Source: Peptoniphilus vaginalis
GTDB taxonomy: Bacteria > Bacillota > Clostridia > Tissierellales > Peptoniphilaceae
Direction: 5' to 3'
Length of the DNA: 64,000 nucleotides
Assembly (NCBI RefSeq): GCF_900176605.1
Contig: NZ_FXLP01000003.1
Span: 1-64,000 of the forward strand
Part shown: in pieces, positions 41,946 through 50,353 of the stretch
Numbering within the stretch: position 1 is the stretch's first letter
Layout: every line of letters starts with the position of its first letter
Notes under the pieces: generated by a model
What the model saw: only the letters and a program-made list of their open reading frames with translations
Databases searched by the model: none
Told to the model about the DNA's origin: nothing
Program-made: the position numbers and the translations under genes

Positions 41946-41982
41946 TCGACACCCATTCCTTCCAGAGCTTTAATATTAATTA

Positions 41983-42011
41983 ATTATACATTAAAAAGCT
42001 ATGTCTGTCAA
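41983..42011 (-). promoter_or_regulatory. veg promoter, proximal
   Basis: TTGACA (42006-42011), 17-bp spacer, TATAAT (41983-41988) on the minus strand: a full consensus match. Confidence 0.88.
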
Positions 42012-42022
42012 ATAAATCTATA

Positions 42023-42051
42023 ATTTTACTCCATAGAAAAAATTTTGTCAA
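42023..42051 (-). promoter_or_regulatory. veg promoter, distal
   Basis: TTGACA (42046-42051), 17-bp spacer, TAAAAT (42023-42028), 40 bp upstream of the proximal one. The rest of the 320-bp veg-mnmA gap is AT-rich; a plus-strand TATAAT (42227-42232) with a weak -35 probably serves mnmA. Confidence 0.75.
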
Positions 42052-42265
42052 TAAAATTTCTCTATTATTTTTAATTTTTCTTCAAAATATTTTTTATAAA
42101 ATTTTTAAAAAAGGACAAGAATTTTTATGGACTAATTTTCGAAATAAAAATTTTTTATTTTCTCTTCAAATGTCTTACAAACTTGTATTTTCTTAAATAA
42201 AGGTGGATTTTTCCAAGCAACTATTGTATAATTATGTATTGTTATTGAGTGGATTGGAGGTATTG

Positions 42266-43327
42266 ATGCAAGAAAAGAAAAAAGTCATTCTTGGAATGAG
42301 TGGCGGTGTGGATTCATCTGTTTCTGCAATTCTCTTAAAAGAGGCTGGCTATGATGTTACAGCTGTCTTTATGAGGAACTGGGCAGAAGATGATGGCATG
42401 TGCACTGCTCGAGAAGATTATATAGATGTTGTCTCTGTATGCTCTCAACTTGGCATTAAATATTTTACTGTCAACTTTGAAAAAGAATATAGAGATAGGG
42501 TTTTTTCTTATTTTCTAAGTGAATATAAAAAAGGCAGAACTCCAAATCCAGATGTTATGTGCAATACTGAAATTAAATTCAAGGCCTTCCTTGACTACGC
42601 AATGGATTTTGATGCTGATTATATTGCTATGGGTCACTATGCTAGGACTAAAAAAGTCGATGGCAAGACTTACCTCTTAAAGGGTTTAGATAATAATAAG
42701 GACCAGTCCTACTTTTTATCAAGAGTTAAGTCGGAAGCACTTGAAAAAACTCTCTTCCCTGTTGGTGATTTAACTAAGGATGAAGTAAGGCGCATCGCAG
42801 AAAAATATGAACTCTCAACTGCTTCTAAGAAGGATTCTACTGGAATCTGTTTCATTGGTGAAAGAGATTTCAATGAGTTTTTAGATCAATTCCTATTTAC
42901 TAAGCCTGGTAAAATTGTGGACGAAAAGGGCAAGGTATTGGGAGAGCATTCCGGTCTTATGCACTACACCATTGGTCAAAGGCGTGGGATTGGTATTGGT
43001 GGCATTGGAAGTGGAGAACCCTTCTTTGTTGCTGATAAGGATTTAAAAAACAATCTTTTAATTGTGGCTCAAGGGATTAACAACCCCGTTCTTTATAGGG
43101 ATGAGTTTGAAGTTGAAGATATTTTCTGGATTACAGAAAATCCTTCTCTTCCAGTGGATTTATCTGTTAAAATAAGATACAGGGCCAGTGATCAGGCTGC
43201 CACATTGGAAAAACAAAATGATAAATATGTTGTTAAACTGAAAAAACCACTTAAGGGTGTCACACCTGGTCAAGTGTGTGTTTTTTATCAAGGCGATGTT
43301 TGTCTTGGTTCAGGTATTATAAAATAA
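42266..43327 (+). CDS. mnmA: tRNA-specific 2-thiouridylase MnmA
   Basis: Adds sulfur to U34 of tRNA-Lys/Glu/Gln. 353 aa with the PP-loop GMSGGVDSSVSA at the start, catalytic cysteines in NPDVMCNTEIKF and STGICFIGERDF, and HYTIGQRRGIGIGG. Start ATG 42266 follows GGAGGTATTG; the longer frame to 42203 has no site and includes the promoter. Followed 15 bp later by rplY. Confidence 0.96.
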   Translation: MQEKKKVILGMSGGVDSSVSAILLKEAGYDVTAVFMRNWAEDDGMCTAREDYIDVVSVCSQLGIKYFTVNFEKEYRDRVFSYFLSEYKKGRTPNPDVMCNTEIKFKAFLDYAMDFDADYIAMGHYARTKKVDGKTYLLKGLDNNKDQSYFLSRVKSEALEKTLFPVGDLTKDEVRRIAEKYELSTASKKDSTGICFIGERDFNEFLDQFLFTKPGKIVDEKGKVLGEHSGLMHYTIGQRRGIGIGGIGSGEPFFVADKDLKNNLLIVAQGINNPVLYRDEFEVEDIFWITENPSLPVDLSVKIRYRASDQAATLEKQNDKYVVKLKKPLKGVTPGQVCVFYQGDVCLGSGIIK

Positions 43328-43342
43328 TTTTTGGAGGTATAT

Positions 43343-43975
43343 ATGAAATTAGTTTTAAACAAAAGAGATGCTAAGGGTAAAAACAAGGTTGATAAACTAA
43401 GAGCTAATGGTGAAGTCCCAGGAGTTCTTTACTCAAAGGGTAAGGAAGCAAGAATGGTAAGTGGCCTTGAAAAAGATCTTTTAAAGGCTTATGAACAAGA
43501 AGGTTATTCAAACATTTTTGATGTCGAAATTGATGGCGAAAATACTTCTGTTCTTTTCAAAGAAGTTCAAATGCACCACATTAAAAATGCTATGGTTCAC
43601 TTTGACCTATATGAAATCGACATGAACACAGAAATTTCTGTTGAAGTACCTATCGTTCTTGAAGGTAGAGATGAAGTTAAGGTTCAACCATCTTCATTAA
43701 TTCAAGTACTAAACGAAGTTACTGTTACTTGTCTTCCAAAGTATCTTCCATCAGAAGCTATTGTAAATGTTGTTGAAATGCAAATTGGTGAAACTAAAAC
43801 TATTGCTGACCTTGACATTTTCGGTAACGAAAACATCAAGATTGAACACCTTGAAGCTGATGAAGCTGTTGCTACTCTTGTTGAACCAACAGAAGAAAAA
43901 GAACCAGCTGAAGGCGCAGAAGAAGCTTCTGCAGAAGTTCCTACTGTTTCTGAAACTGAAGGAAAAGAAGAATAA
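43343..43975 (+). CDS. rplY: 50S ribosomal protein L25/general stress protein Ctc
   Basis: 5S-rRNA-binding protein of 210 aa. N-terminal L25 domain (residues 1-90, KRDAKGKNKVDKLRANGEVPGVLY) plus the C-terminal TL5/CTC beta domain (PIVLEGRDEVKV, EAIVNVVEMQIGETKTIADL) and an acidic, alanine-rich tail. Start ATG 43343 after GGAGGTATAT. Co-oriented with mnmA; terminator follows. Confidence 0.95.
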   Translation: MKLVLNKRDAKGKNKVDKLRANGEVPGVLYSKGKEARMVSGLEKDLLKAYEQEGYSNIFDVEIDGENTSVLFKEVQMHHIKNAMVHFDLYEIDMNTEISVEVPIVLEGRDEVKVQPSSLIQVLNEVTVTCLPKYLPSEAIVNVVEMQIGETKTIADLDIFGNENIKIEHLEADEAVATLVEPTEEKEPAEGAEEASAEVPTVSETEGKEE

Positions 43976-44004
43976 TAATTATTTAATAAATTTAAATATT
44001 ATAA

Positions 44005-44031
44005 AAGGGCTCGTGGAGCCCTTATTTTTTT
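44005..44031 (+). terminator. terminator after rplY
   Basis: Stem AAGGGCTC / GAGCCCTT with loop GTG, then ATTTTTTT. Confidence 0.9.
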
Positions 44032-44088
44032 GCCCAAATTCATCGGGCTTTTTTGTTTAAGTTTTCAATAGCAGAAATATCTTATAGC

Positions 44089-44769
44089 TTATAAAAATTT
44101 CAAGACTTGGCTTGGCTCATCTATTATATTGTCTGTGTACTTGGCAAGCATTTCCCTTGACCCAGTACCACAAAGGACCCCAACCTTTAGGGTGCCTTCA
44201 CCAAATACCATATCAACCCTTGAGTCCCCAACAATTATTATTTCCTTGTCTTCTAGCGAATACTTCTTTTTAAAAACTTCAAGACTCTCCTTGTTGGGCT
44301 TCTTCTTATAAATATCTGCAGCTGCATAGAAATCTATAAAGACATCAAGACCCAAGTATTCCATAGAATACTTGACCTGCCTATAATTATCTGATGTAAA
44401 AATCCCTATGATGATCCCCCTCTCTCTTAAGGATTCAAAAAGACTCCTTAAGTCGCAGGTTTCCCTTATGAATTTATTATTTGCCTTTAGATAATTCAAG
44501 AGGTGGTTGTCTAGATCTTTATAGATTTCATCTAAGTCTTCATCAAGATACTTTGAAAAAATTATCGCCAGGTCCATAGCAGTTTCTGAAGATAAAATTG
44601 AATTTTCTTCTACTCCGCCATCTTCCCTTATGCCAATTTCTTTGAAAAGTTTTCTCTTCTTCTTGTCATCTAAAATTTTATTTTCTAAAAATCCTACAAT
44701 GGAATCAACCCAGCCTTCAGTAAACTGGAGGAGGGTTCCATCCTTGTCAAATAATATTGCCCTTATCAT
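44089..44769 (-). CDS. HAD-family hydrolase (phosphoglycolate-phosphatase-like)
   Basis: 226-aa phosphatase with motif I LFDKDGTL (Asp nucleophile at about residue 8), motif II GIFTSDN, the helical cap between them, motif III Lys in the KKKPNKE region and motif IV IIVGDSRVDM. Substrate not predictable; resembles PGP/beta-phosphoglucomutase type enzymes. Monocistronic, upstream of the bioA terminator. Confidence 0.88.
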   Translation of the reverse strand: MIRAILFDKDGTLLQFTEGWVDSIVGFLENKILDDKKKRKLFKEIGIREDGGVEENSILSSETAMDLAIIFSKYLDEDLDEIYKDLDNHLLNYLKANNKFIRETCDLRSLFESLRERGIIIGIFTSDNYRQVKYSMEYLGLDVFIDFYAAADIYKKKPNKESLEVFKKKYSLEDKEIIIVGDSRVDMVFGEGTLKVGVLCGTGSREMLAKYTDNIIDEPSQVLKFL

Positions 44770-44823
44770 CTTTATTCCTTTCCAATTGTTATAAGTAAAT
44801 TATAGCTTAAATTTCTCCAAAAG

Positions 44824-44846
44824 AAAAAGCCCTGAAGCTCAGGGCA
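44824..44846 (-). terminator. terminator after bioA
   Basis: Stem GCCCTGA / TCAGGGC with loop GCT (44829-44845), then TTTTTCTTTT on the minus strand. Confidence 0.88.
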
Positions 44847-44851
44847 AAATT

Positions 44852-46054
44852 TTATTTATTTTCAAACCATTCTTTCATAGTTCTCATTACTTTTCTTAGT
44901 TCCTCTTCCTTAATTACATAGGGAACCATTGAGTAAATGTATTTCACAAAGGGCCTTGCAAAGACTCCTCTTTCATAGGCGAACTCTTGGAAGCCTTCTA
45001 TGTCCTTGCCATCCTTTACTTCAATGCAGACGCAAGCTCCCATGATCCTAACTTCTTCAATCTTGTCATGAGTGAAGCCTTCCATCTCTTCTCTTTCAAC
45101 TTCTTCAATCCTCTTTACCTTGCTCATAAAGTCCTCTTCTTGGAAGATTTCAAGACACTTTGATGCCACTGTGCAGGCTAGGGGATTTCCCATGAAGGTT
45201 GGTCCATGCATAAGGGCATGTCTTGGGTCATCATCGTAAAAGGCATCGAAGACCTTCTTGCTTGCAACTGTAGCTGCATGGCCCAGGTAACCACCTGTAA
45301 GGGCCTTTCCCAAGCATATTATGTCTGGTAGGACTAAGTCTGCCACAAACCTGTTGCCAGTCCTTCCAAAGCCTGTTGCGACTTCGTCAAAGATAAGTAG
45401 GACATTATGCTTATCGCAAAGTTCCCTTGCTCTTTCTAAGAAAGAAAGGTCATACATCCTCATTCCGCCAGCCCCTTGTAAAAGTGGTTCAACTATAAAG
45501 GAGTTTAACTTGTCCCCATATTTTTCAAAGGCATCTTCAAGGGCATCAATTTCTGTTGGAATATTTACCACATACTTGCTCTTGCCATAGGCTTCTAGGA
45601 CAAAATGGTAGTCTTCATCGTCGCCAACTTCCATAGTCTTGAAGGTATCTCCATGGTAGGCATGAGTCAAGGCAAGTATCATGGTCCTGCCACTTTCTCC
45701 CTTGTTCATATAGTATTGAAGAGCCATCTTTAGGGCAACTTCCACTGCCACAGATCCTGAATCAGAGAAGAAGGGATAGTCCAAGTCCCCTGGCAAGAAG
45801 TCCTTTAATTGGTTGGAGAGTCTTTCTACTGGCTCGTGTGTTAATCCTCCCAACATTACATGAGAAAACTTCTTCACTTGCCCTATAAGGGCTTCATTTA
45901 TCTTTTCATTTTTGTAGCCATAGATTGTAGACCACCAAGATGAAACTGAGTCAATCATTTTCTTGTCCTCAGTATAAAGGTAAACCCCCTTAGCATCTAC
46001 AATCTTATAGGGTGGCTTCATAGTCTTTAACTGTTCGTATGGATACCAAATCAT
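44852..46054 (-). CDS. bioA: adenosylmethionine-8-amino-7-oxononanoate aminotransferase
   Basis: PLP enzyme converting KAPA to DAPA. 400 aa with IWYPYEQLKTM, SSWWSTIYGYKNEKIN (the BioA-type S-W-W substrate block), FIVEPLLQGAGGM, FDEVATGFGRTG and the PLP lysine in CLGKALTGGYLG. Third gene of bioY-bioD-bioA; AGGAG lies 12-13 nt before ATG 46054, a little far. No bioF or earlier genes are seen, so KAPA must come from elsewhere or outside. Confidence 0.95.
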   Translation of the reverse strand: MIWYPYEQLKTMKPPYKIVDAKGVYLYTEDKKMIDSVSSWWSTIYGYKNEKINEALIGQVKKFSHVMLGGLTHEPVERLSNQLKDFLPGDLDYPFFSDSGSVAVEVALKMALQYYMNKGESGRTMILALTHAYHGDTFKTMEVGDDEDYHFVLEAYGKSKYVVNIPTEIDALEDAFEKYGDKLNSFIVEPLLQGAGGMRMYDLSFLERARELCDKHNVLLIFDEVATGFGRTGNRFVADLVLPDIICLGKALTGGYLGHAATVASKKVFDAFYDDDPRHALMHGPTFMGNPLACTVASKCLEIFQEEDFMSKVKRIEEVEREEMEGFTHDKIEEVRIMGACVCIEVKDGKDIEGFQEFAYERGVFARPFVKYIYSMVPYVIKEEELRKVMRTMKEWFENK

Positions 46055-46069
46055 TTTATATAGTAGCTC

Positions 46070-46753
46070 CTATTCATAAATCTCTCTTAGTTTATCAATA
46101 TCTATATCCAAGTCCTTGTCGCCCTTCTTTACACAGGCTAGAACTTTGAGGCCTGACATGTGCTCGCACATTTTTATGTTGTCCTCTTGCAGCACATCTC
46201 CAGGGATAAAGTTGTTAAAAATTATTCCCTTGACCTTCATTCCCTTTTCCTTCATATAAAAGGCTGTCAAGACAAGATTGTTTATAGTTCCAAGACCTGC
46301 ATCGGCAACAATAATAGAAGAAAGCTTTGCCTTCTTTACAAAGTCCTCTAAATAAATTTCTTCATCATCAAACCTTAATGGGCAAAGAATCCCGCCAGAC
46401 CCTTCAAGAGTAATGTAGTCGTACTTTTTCTCTAAGCCCCTAAATTTTTCCACTACCTTGTCAAGGTCTACTGGATTGCCCTCGATTTGTGCTGCCAAGT
46501 GAGGAGAGTAGGCCTTCTCATAAACATAGGGACACATTTCTTCAAGAGGCTGGTCAATAGATCCAAAGTCTTTTACAAACTTTGCATCGCCTGGTATGAG
46601 CTTGCCCTCTTGGTCTCTTTCGTTGCCACTCATAGCAGCCTTATAGTAGGCAGATTTTTCTCCTGCCTCGTGAAGCTTCTTAACAAGAAGTCCTGCCACA
46701 TAGGTCTTTCCTATTTCAGTTCCCGTTCCTGTTACAAAAATATTCTTACTCAT
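46070..46753 (-). CDS. bioD: dethiobiotin synthetase
   Basis: ATP-dependent carboxylase closing the ureido ring of biotin. 227 aa with the P-loop VTGTGTEIGKTYVAG at the N-terminus, catalytic-type YYKAAMSG and EGSGGILCPL. ATG 46753 after AAAGGAGAAGAA, 11 bp after bioY. Standard length. Confidence 0.95.
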   Translation of the reverse strand: MSKNIFVTGTGTEIGKTYVAGLLVKKLHEAGEKSAYYKAAMSGNERDQEGKLIPGDAKFVKDFGSIDQPLEEMCPYVYEKAYSPHLAAQIEGNPVDLDKVVEKFRGLEKKYDYITLEGSGGILCPLRFDDEEIYLEDFVKKAKLSSIIVADAGLGTINNLVLTAFYMKEKGMKVKGIIFNNFIPGDVLQEDNIKMCEHMSGLKVLACVKKGDKDLDIDIDKLREIYE

Positions 46754-46763
46754 TTCTTCTCCT

Positions 46764-47318
46764 TTAATTATAAGACTTATTTATAATTGGAATTAATCTC
46801 TTGCCAAGGAAGGCTCCTAAGAAGCACAAAACAATGTCTCCTGGGATTGCAAGTAAGAAGCAATAAATTATAATTGCCTTAACTCCAATTGGTGATGCAA
46901 GATAAAAATTGCTGATTAAATAGTAATAAATCATGCCAAAGCTATAAACTATGGCAAGACCAGCAAAATTTGCCTTAAGAAGTCTCTTCATATCAGGTTT
47001 CTTATCCTTGTTTGCAATCTTTCCTGTGACATAAGCACCAACTGCAAAGCCTATTATGTAACCAAAGCTTGGCTTAAATATATAGGCAAGGCCGCCGCCC
47101 TCAGTAAATACTGGTAGACCCATAAGGCCTAAGACTATGTAAACAACAACTGCTGTAGCACCAAGTTCTGGTCCCAACAAAAGCCCTGCCAACATGGTAA
47201 ATAAAAGTTGTAGGGTAAAGGGCAAAACTGGTATGGGCACCTTAATAAAAGTTCCCACAATAATAAGTGCAACAAAAAGTGAACACATCACTAGGTCTCT
47301 CGCTTTTAAATTTTTCAC
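46764..47318 (-). CDS. bioY: biotin transporter substrate-binding (S) component BioY
   Basis: 184-aa membrane protein with six helices and BioY blocks PVLPFTLQLLFTMLAGLLLGPELGA (broken here: PFTLQ and LLLGPELG) and GGGLAYIFKPSFGYIIGF. It is the S component of ECF transporters; the energising EcfAAT genes are elsewhere. Start GTG 47318 chosen because GGAGGTTAAT precedes it; the longer TTG start covers that site. Heads bioY-bioD-bioA, so it may bring in biotin or a precursor for bioA/bioD/bioB. Confidence 0.94.
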   Translation of the reverse strand: MKNLKARDLVMCSLFVALIIVGTFIKVPIPVLPFTLQLLFTMLAGLLLGPELGATAVVVYIVLGLMGLPVFTEGGGLAYIFKPSFGYIIGFAVGAYVTGKIANKDKKPDMKRLLKANFAGLAIVYSFGMIYYYLISNFYLASPIGVKAIIIYCFLLAIPGDIVLCFLGAFLGKRLIPIINKSYN

Positions 47319-47361
47319 ATTAACCTCCAAAAATTTTATTAGTAAATAAATTACTTTAAAT

Positions 47362-47412
47362 AAGTTAACATTTTACTTTTTATTTGTCAACTATATATTT
47401 TTTATAGTTAAC
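47362..47412. promoter_or_regulatory. bioYDA promoter region with candidate BirA operator
   Basis: On the minus strand: GTTAAC (47407-47412), 15 bp, GTTGAC (47386-47391), 16 bp, GTTAAC (47364-47369). The middle site contains the -35 TTGACA (47385-47390); a weak TAACTT lies 17 bp on. The spacing of the inner pair fits the known BirA box; the outer pair repeats the layout at bioB. Confidence 0.6.
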
Positions 47413-47844
47413 CTTATCTTTGTGGCCTTATATTCCCTCCTTTGCTCTAGAATTCAAGTAAAAAGCTAAAAATTTTATTTGCTATTAATTTAAATTTTTA
47501 TAAAAAAATCCCATTTCATTTTTATGAAACAGGATTTCAAATTCTTAATTAATAAAATTTTTTATTTAATAAGTTGTAAAATTAAATGCGACACAAATAA
47601 AAAATAAAAACTCATACTAACTTCGTGTAAAATGTTAATAACGACAAAAACACACACGGAGGTTAATATGAGCTATAAACATCTTACAATAAACGAAAGA
47701 AATAAGATAGAGGTATTAAACAATCATAACCACCGGCTAAGCCGGTGGTTTGTTTTGCCCCTATAAGGGGCTGTTACCGGCAGCATTCCATGCTTTGAAC
47801 TTTCTTTCTCGTGCACCAATTTTCACATCTGGTGCTAAAGCACC

Positions 47845-48318
47845 TTATTTTTTGCTTTTGTTTACTTGCTCACCCGTAAACGGGTCTACAAATTCTTTAA
47901 TGCTTATTTGATCTGCCATGTAATCTTCTTTTAATTGATTTTTTATATATTATTGTATCTTTTTCGCATTCTTTCCTGCTGTGTCTACATAATATCCTCT
48001 ACACCAAAAGTGTCTATTCCCATATTTGTATTTTAAATTCGCATGCCTATCAAATATTATTAGACTACTTTTACCTTTTAAATATCCCATTGTTTGAGAT
48101 ATGCTGTATTTTGGTGGGATTTCCAACAGCATATGAATGTGGTCTGGACAACATTCCGCTTCTATTATATTTATTCCTTTTCTATCACATAAATCCCTTA
48201 ATATTTTTCCTATATCTTGTTTTAATCTTCCATATATTACTTGCCTTCTGTATTTTGGAGCAAATACTACATGATACTTACAATTCCAGGATGTATGTGA
48301 TAAACTATTTTTATCCAT
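47845..48318 (-). pseudogene. tnpA: IS200-type transposase TnpA with premature stop
   Basis: HUH single-strand transposase. The frame opens SHTSWNCKYHVVFAPKYRR and has the HUH metal site in CPDHIHMLL. At 47950-47952 a TAA stops it after 122 codons (GKNAKKIQ). The same frame continues as YIKNQLKEDYMADQ and on to a second stop at 47845. The Tyr directly after the TAA, with Gln four residues later, is the expected catalytic tyrosine. So the product lacks its nucleophile. ATG 48318 after GGGAGGTATCCTAAA. Confidence 0.85.
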
Positions 48319-48326
48319 TTTAGGAT

Positions 48327-48383
48327 ACCTCCCTTTTCTATTTATGCTACTGCCAGTAACATTAATAGTTTATCACGGGAGGT
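48327..48383 (-). promoter_or_regulatory. IS200 leader hairpin hiding the tnpA ribosome site
   Basis: In the tnpA leader ACCTCCC (complement of 48377-48383) can pair with GGGAGGT (complement of 48327-48333), which is the ribosome binding site. IS200 elements are known to use such leader structures to limit translation. Confidence 0.5.
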
Positions 48384-49388
48384 TTTTTGCTTGAAGCTAA
48401 AGCTTATTTTCCTACCACCAGCATAGCTGGTGGTTTATTCATGCTAAAGCGTACAAAGAGGGCTATTCTTCTAGAAGAATAGCGAAAATTTTAGGATGTC
48501 ATCATTCCACAATAGCTAGAGAGCTTAAAAGATGTGATACTGAATACGAAGCTGACCTAGCAGAAAGAGATAAAGAATCTAAATCATCATTAAAAGGAAG
48601 AAAAACTAAAGTAACTTATGAAATATTAGAAAATATCAAAGAAAAGCTTAATTCTAAATGGTCACCTGAGCAAATTGTAGGTTGCCTTTATAAAGGAATA
48701 TTAAGCTTTAAAACAATATATAACTGGATTTATTCTGGAGTAATAGATTTTGATATTTCAAGATTAAGAAGAAAAGGTAAGTCTAGAAAAAGCAAAGAAA
48801 CAAGAGGAAAATTTAACATAGGTACATCTATAAGAAAAAGACCAAAAAACATAAAGTATAGGGTTTCCTTCGGACATACCCAAGGGGCACAAGACTGGGA
48901 ACTTGATACAGTTGTGTCTTCTAGAGGAAAAAGCAAAGGGTGCTTAGCAACATTTGTTGAAAGAAAAACAAGGTTTTATATAGCATTACCAATGAAAGAT
49001 AGAAACAAAGATTCAATGTTTGAAGCAATCAATAAACTTGTTAAATCACTTCCAAAAGAAGCCTTAAAAAGTTTTACATCAGATAGAGGAAAAGAATTTG
49101 CTTGCTATGATGAAGTTGAAAAGCTTGGGATAGACTTTTACTTTGCTGACCCATATTCAGCATGGCAAAGAGGAAGTAATGAAAATTCAAATGGTCTATT
49201 GAGAGAATATTATCCTAAAAAGACAGATTTAGCAGAGATATCTGAAGAAGATCTTATTAAAAATTTAATGGAGCTTAACAGCAGACCTAGGAAATGTCTA
49301 AATTATCAAACTCCATTTGAATTATTTTTACATGAACTTAGTTTAATTTAGGTGTCGCAATATTATTTGCAATTCATCATTTCTTTAA

Positions 49389-50240
49389 TTATTTATTTCT
49401 CTCACTTAAAAATTTTTCGTTGGCTTCCAAAAGTTTATTATAATAATCATCATAGGAAGGGGAAATCTTCCTCATTAAAGGGATGACCAAGTCATAATAA
49501 TTATTATCCACCATATAAGCTCGGAGCTTGTCAGCAATTTTTTTGACTTGGCTAGACTTGTAGTCCTCACTCTCCTTAAAAGCTTCATAGGCTTGGACCT
49601 TTTCTTTGTTGGCCTCCATCCAGTCATCATAATTATATACAGCTTGGATTTTTTCTTGATTGACTACTTCTAAAGTTTCTAAGTCAAAGTCACTAGTTAG
49701 CTTTTCAATATATGCCTTCTCATCTTCTGTAAAGTTAATTTCTTCTAGAGAGTCCAAAATTTTTACGAGTTCGTGGAAGGCAGGTTCTTGATCTTTGCCT
49801 AGCTTGTCACCCAAGAAGGACTTGTAGGACATAAAGAAGATGTGACCAAAGTATCCAGGAAAAATTCTTGACAGCCTTTCATAAAGGCTCTCTTCCTTTT
49901 CTAAATTTTCAAGTTCTTTAGAAATTTCTTCAAAGTCCTGAGATTTAATTAATTTTTCCAACAATTCCTTCTTGCTCTCTTCAAGTTCAAGTTTATATTG
50001 ACGGTCTCTTAAAATACTTCCAAATTCTTTTTCCTTAGAAGATAAAATATTTTTTATTTCAGAAATACTAAGACCTAACTTCCTGTAAATGGAAATTTGC
50101 AAAAGCCTATCTGCATCATCTTGGGAGTAAGTCCTGTAATTATTTTCTCCCTTGTGGGGTCTTATGAGTCCCTTATCCTCGTAATATAAAATCGCCTTTC
50201 TTGTGAGCCCAGTAATTTTTTCTACTTCATTTCTTTTCAT
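49389..50240 (-). CDS. MerR-family transcriptional regulator
   Basis: 283 aa. N-terminal winged helix MKRNEVEKITGLTRKAILYYEDKG (first 24 residues; HTH 3-20) and YRTYSQDDADRLLQI, then a coiled-coil dimer helix (about 80-130) and a long acidic helical C-terminal part of unknown ligand, longer than in metal sensors and similar in size to drug-sensing members. No Cys pattern for metals. Start ATG 50240 behind GGAGGTGGACT. The promoter has a 19-bp spacer, the MerR-type geometry, so it likely controls itself. The target genes are not adjacent. Confidence 0.85.
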   Translation of the reverse strand: MKRNEVEKITGLTRKAILYYEDKGLIRPHKGENNYRTYSQDDADRLLQISIYRKLGLSISEIKNILSSKEKEFGSILRDRQYKLELEESKKELLEKLIKSQDFEEISKELENLEKEESLYERLSRIFPGYFGHIFFMSYKSFLGDKLGKDQEPAFHELVKILDSLEEINFTEDEKAYIEKLTSDFDLETLEVVNQEKIQAVYNYDDWMEANKEKVQAYEAFKESEDYKSSQVKKIADKLRAYMVDNNYYDLVIPLMRKISPSYDDYYNKLLEANEKFLSERNK

Positions 50241-50252
50241 AGTCCACCTCCG

Positions 50253-50288
50253 AGTATAGGATAAGCCTGTCCCTTGTGACCAAGTCAA
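50253..50288 (-). promoter_or_regulatory. merR-type gene promoter with 19-bp spacer
   Basis: TTGACT (50283-50288), 19-bp spacer, TATCCT (50258-50263) on the minus strand. The over-long spacer is the hallmark of promoters activated by MerR proteins. Confidence 0.6.
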
Positions 50289-50310
50289 GAGCTTTTAAAA
50301 TTTAATATAA

Positions 50311-50334
50311 AAAAAGATACCCCTTAAGGGTATC
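50311..50334 (-). terminator. terminator after ferritin
   Basis: Stem GATACCC / GGGTATC with loop near TTAAG (50316-50334), then TTTTTTTA on the minus strand. Confidence 0.88.
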
Positions 50335-50353
50335 TCCAAAAATAAATTTTAAA

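Larger units (their letters stand above)
47728..48442 (-). mobile_element. IS200/IS605-group (tnpA-only) element inside IS30
   Basis: 715 bp. Terminal hairpins with related stems: ACCACCGG-CTAAG-type at the left (CCACCGGC/GCCGGTGG) and CCACCAGC/GCTGGTGG at the right, as usual for subterminal structures of this group. Removing it restores the IS30 frame exactly, with no target duplication, as expected for single-strand transposition. The left target end is CAATCAT and the right element end TTCAT. Confidence 0.9.
47668..49351 (+). pseudogene. IS30 transposase split by IS200 insertion
   Basis: Codons 1-20 (MSYKHLTINERNKIEVLNNH) lie at 47668-47727 after GGAGGTTAAT; the rest resumes at 48443 with AKAYKEGYSSRRIAKILG and runs in the same frame to 49351. 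Joining the parts gives a 322-aa IS30 transposase with an HTH (GCHHSTIARELKR) and a DDE core (WELDTVVSS, FTSDRGKEFA, NSNGLLREYYPK). Only the insertion disrupts it; no other damage is seen. Confidence 0.92.
47587..49359 (+). mobile_element. IS30-family element, interrupted
   Basis: Ends carry short inverted repeats: TGCGACAC at 47587 and GTGTCGCA ending at 49359, with looser A/T similarity further in. Contains one IS30 transposase gene, split by an IS200-type element at 47728-48442. It lies 29 bp after the 3' end of the merR-type gene. Exact outer bases and target duplication are uncertain. Confidence 0.8.

Noticed and set aside
47319-47412. Riboswitch before bioY
   Set aside because: The leader is short with no multi-stem fold; GTTRAC half-sites fit a protein operator better.
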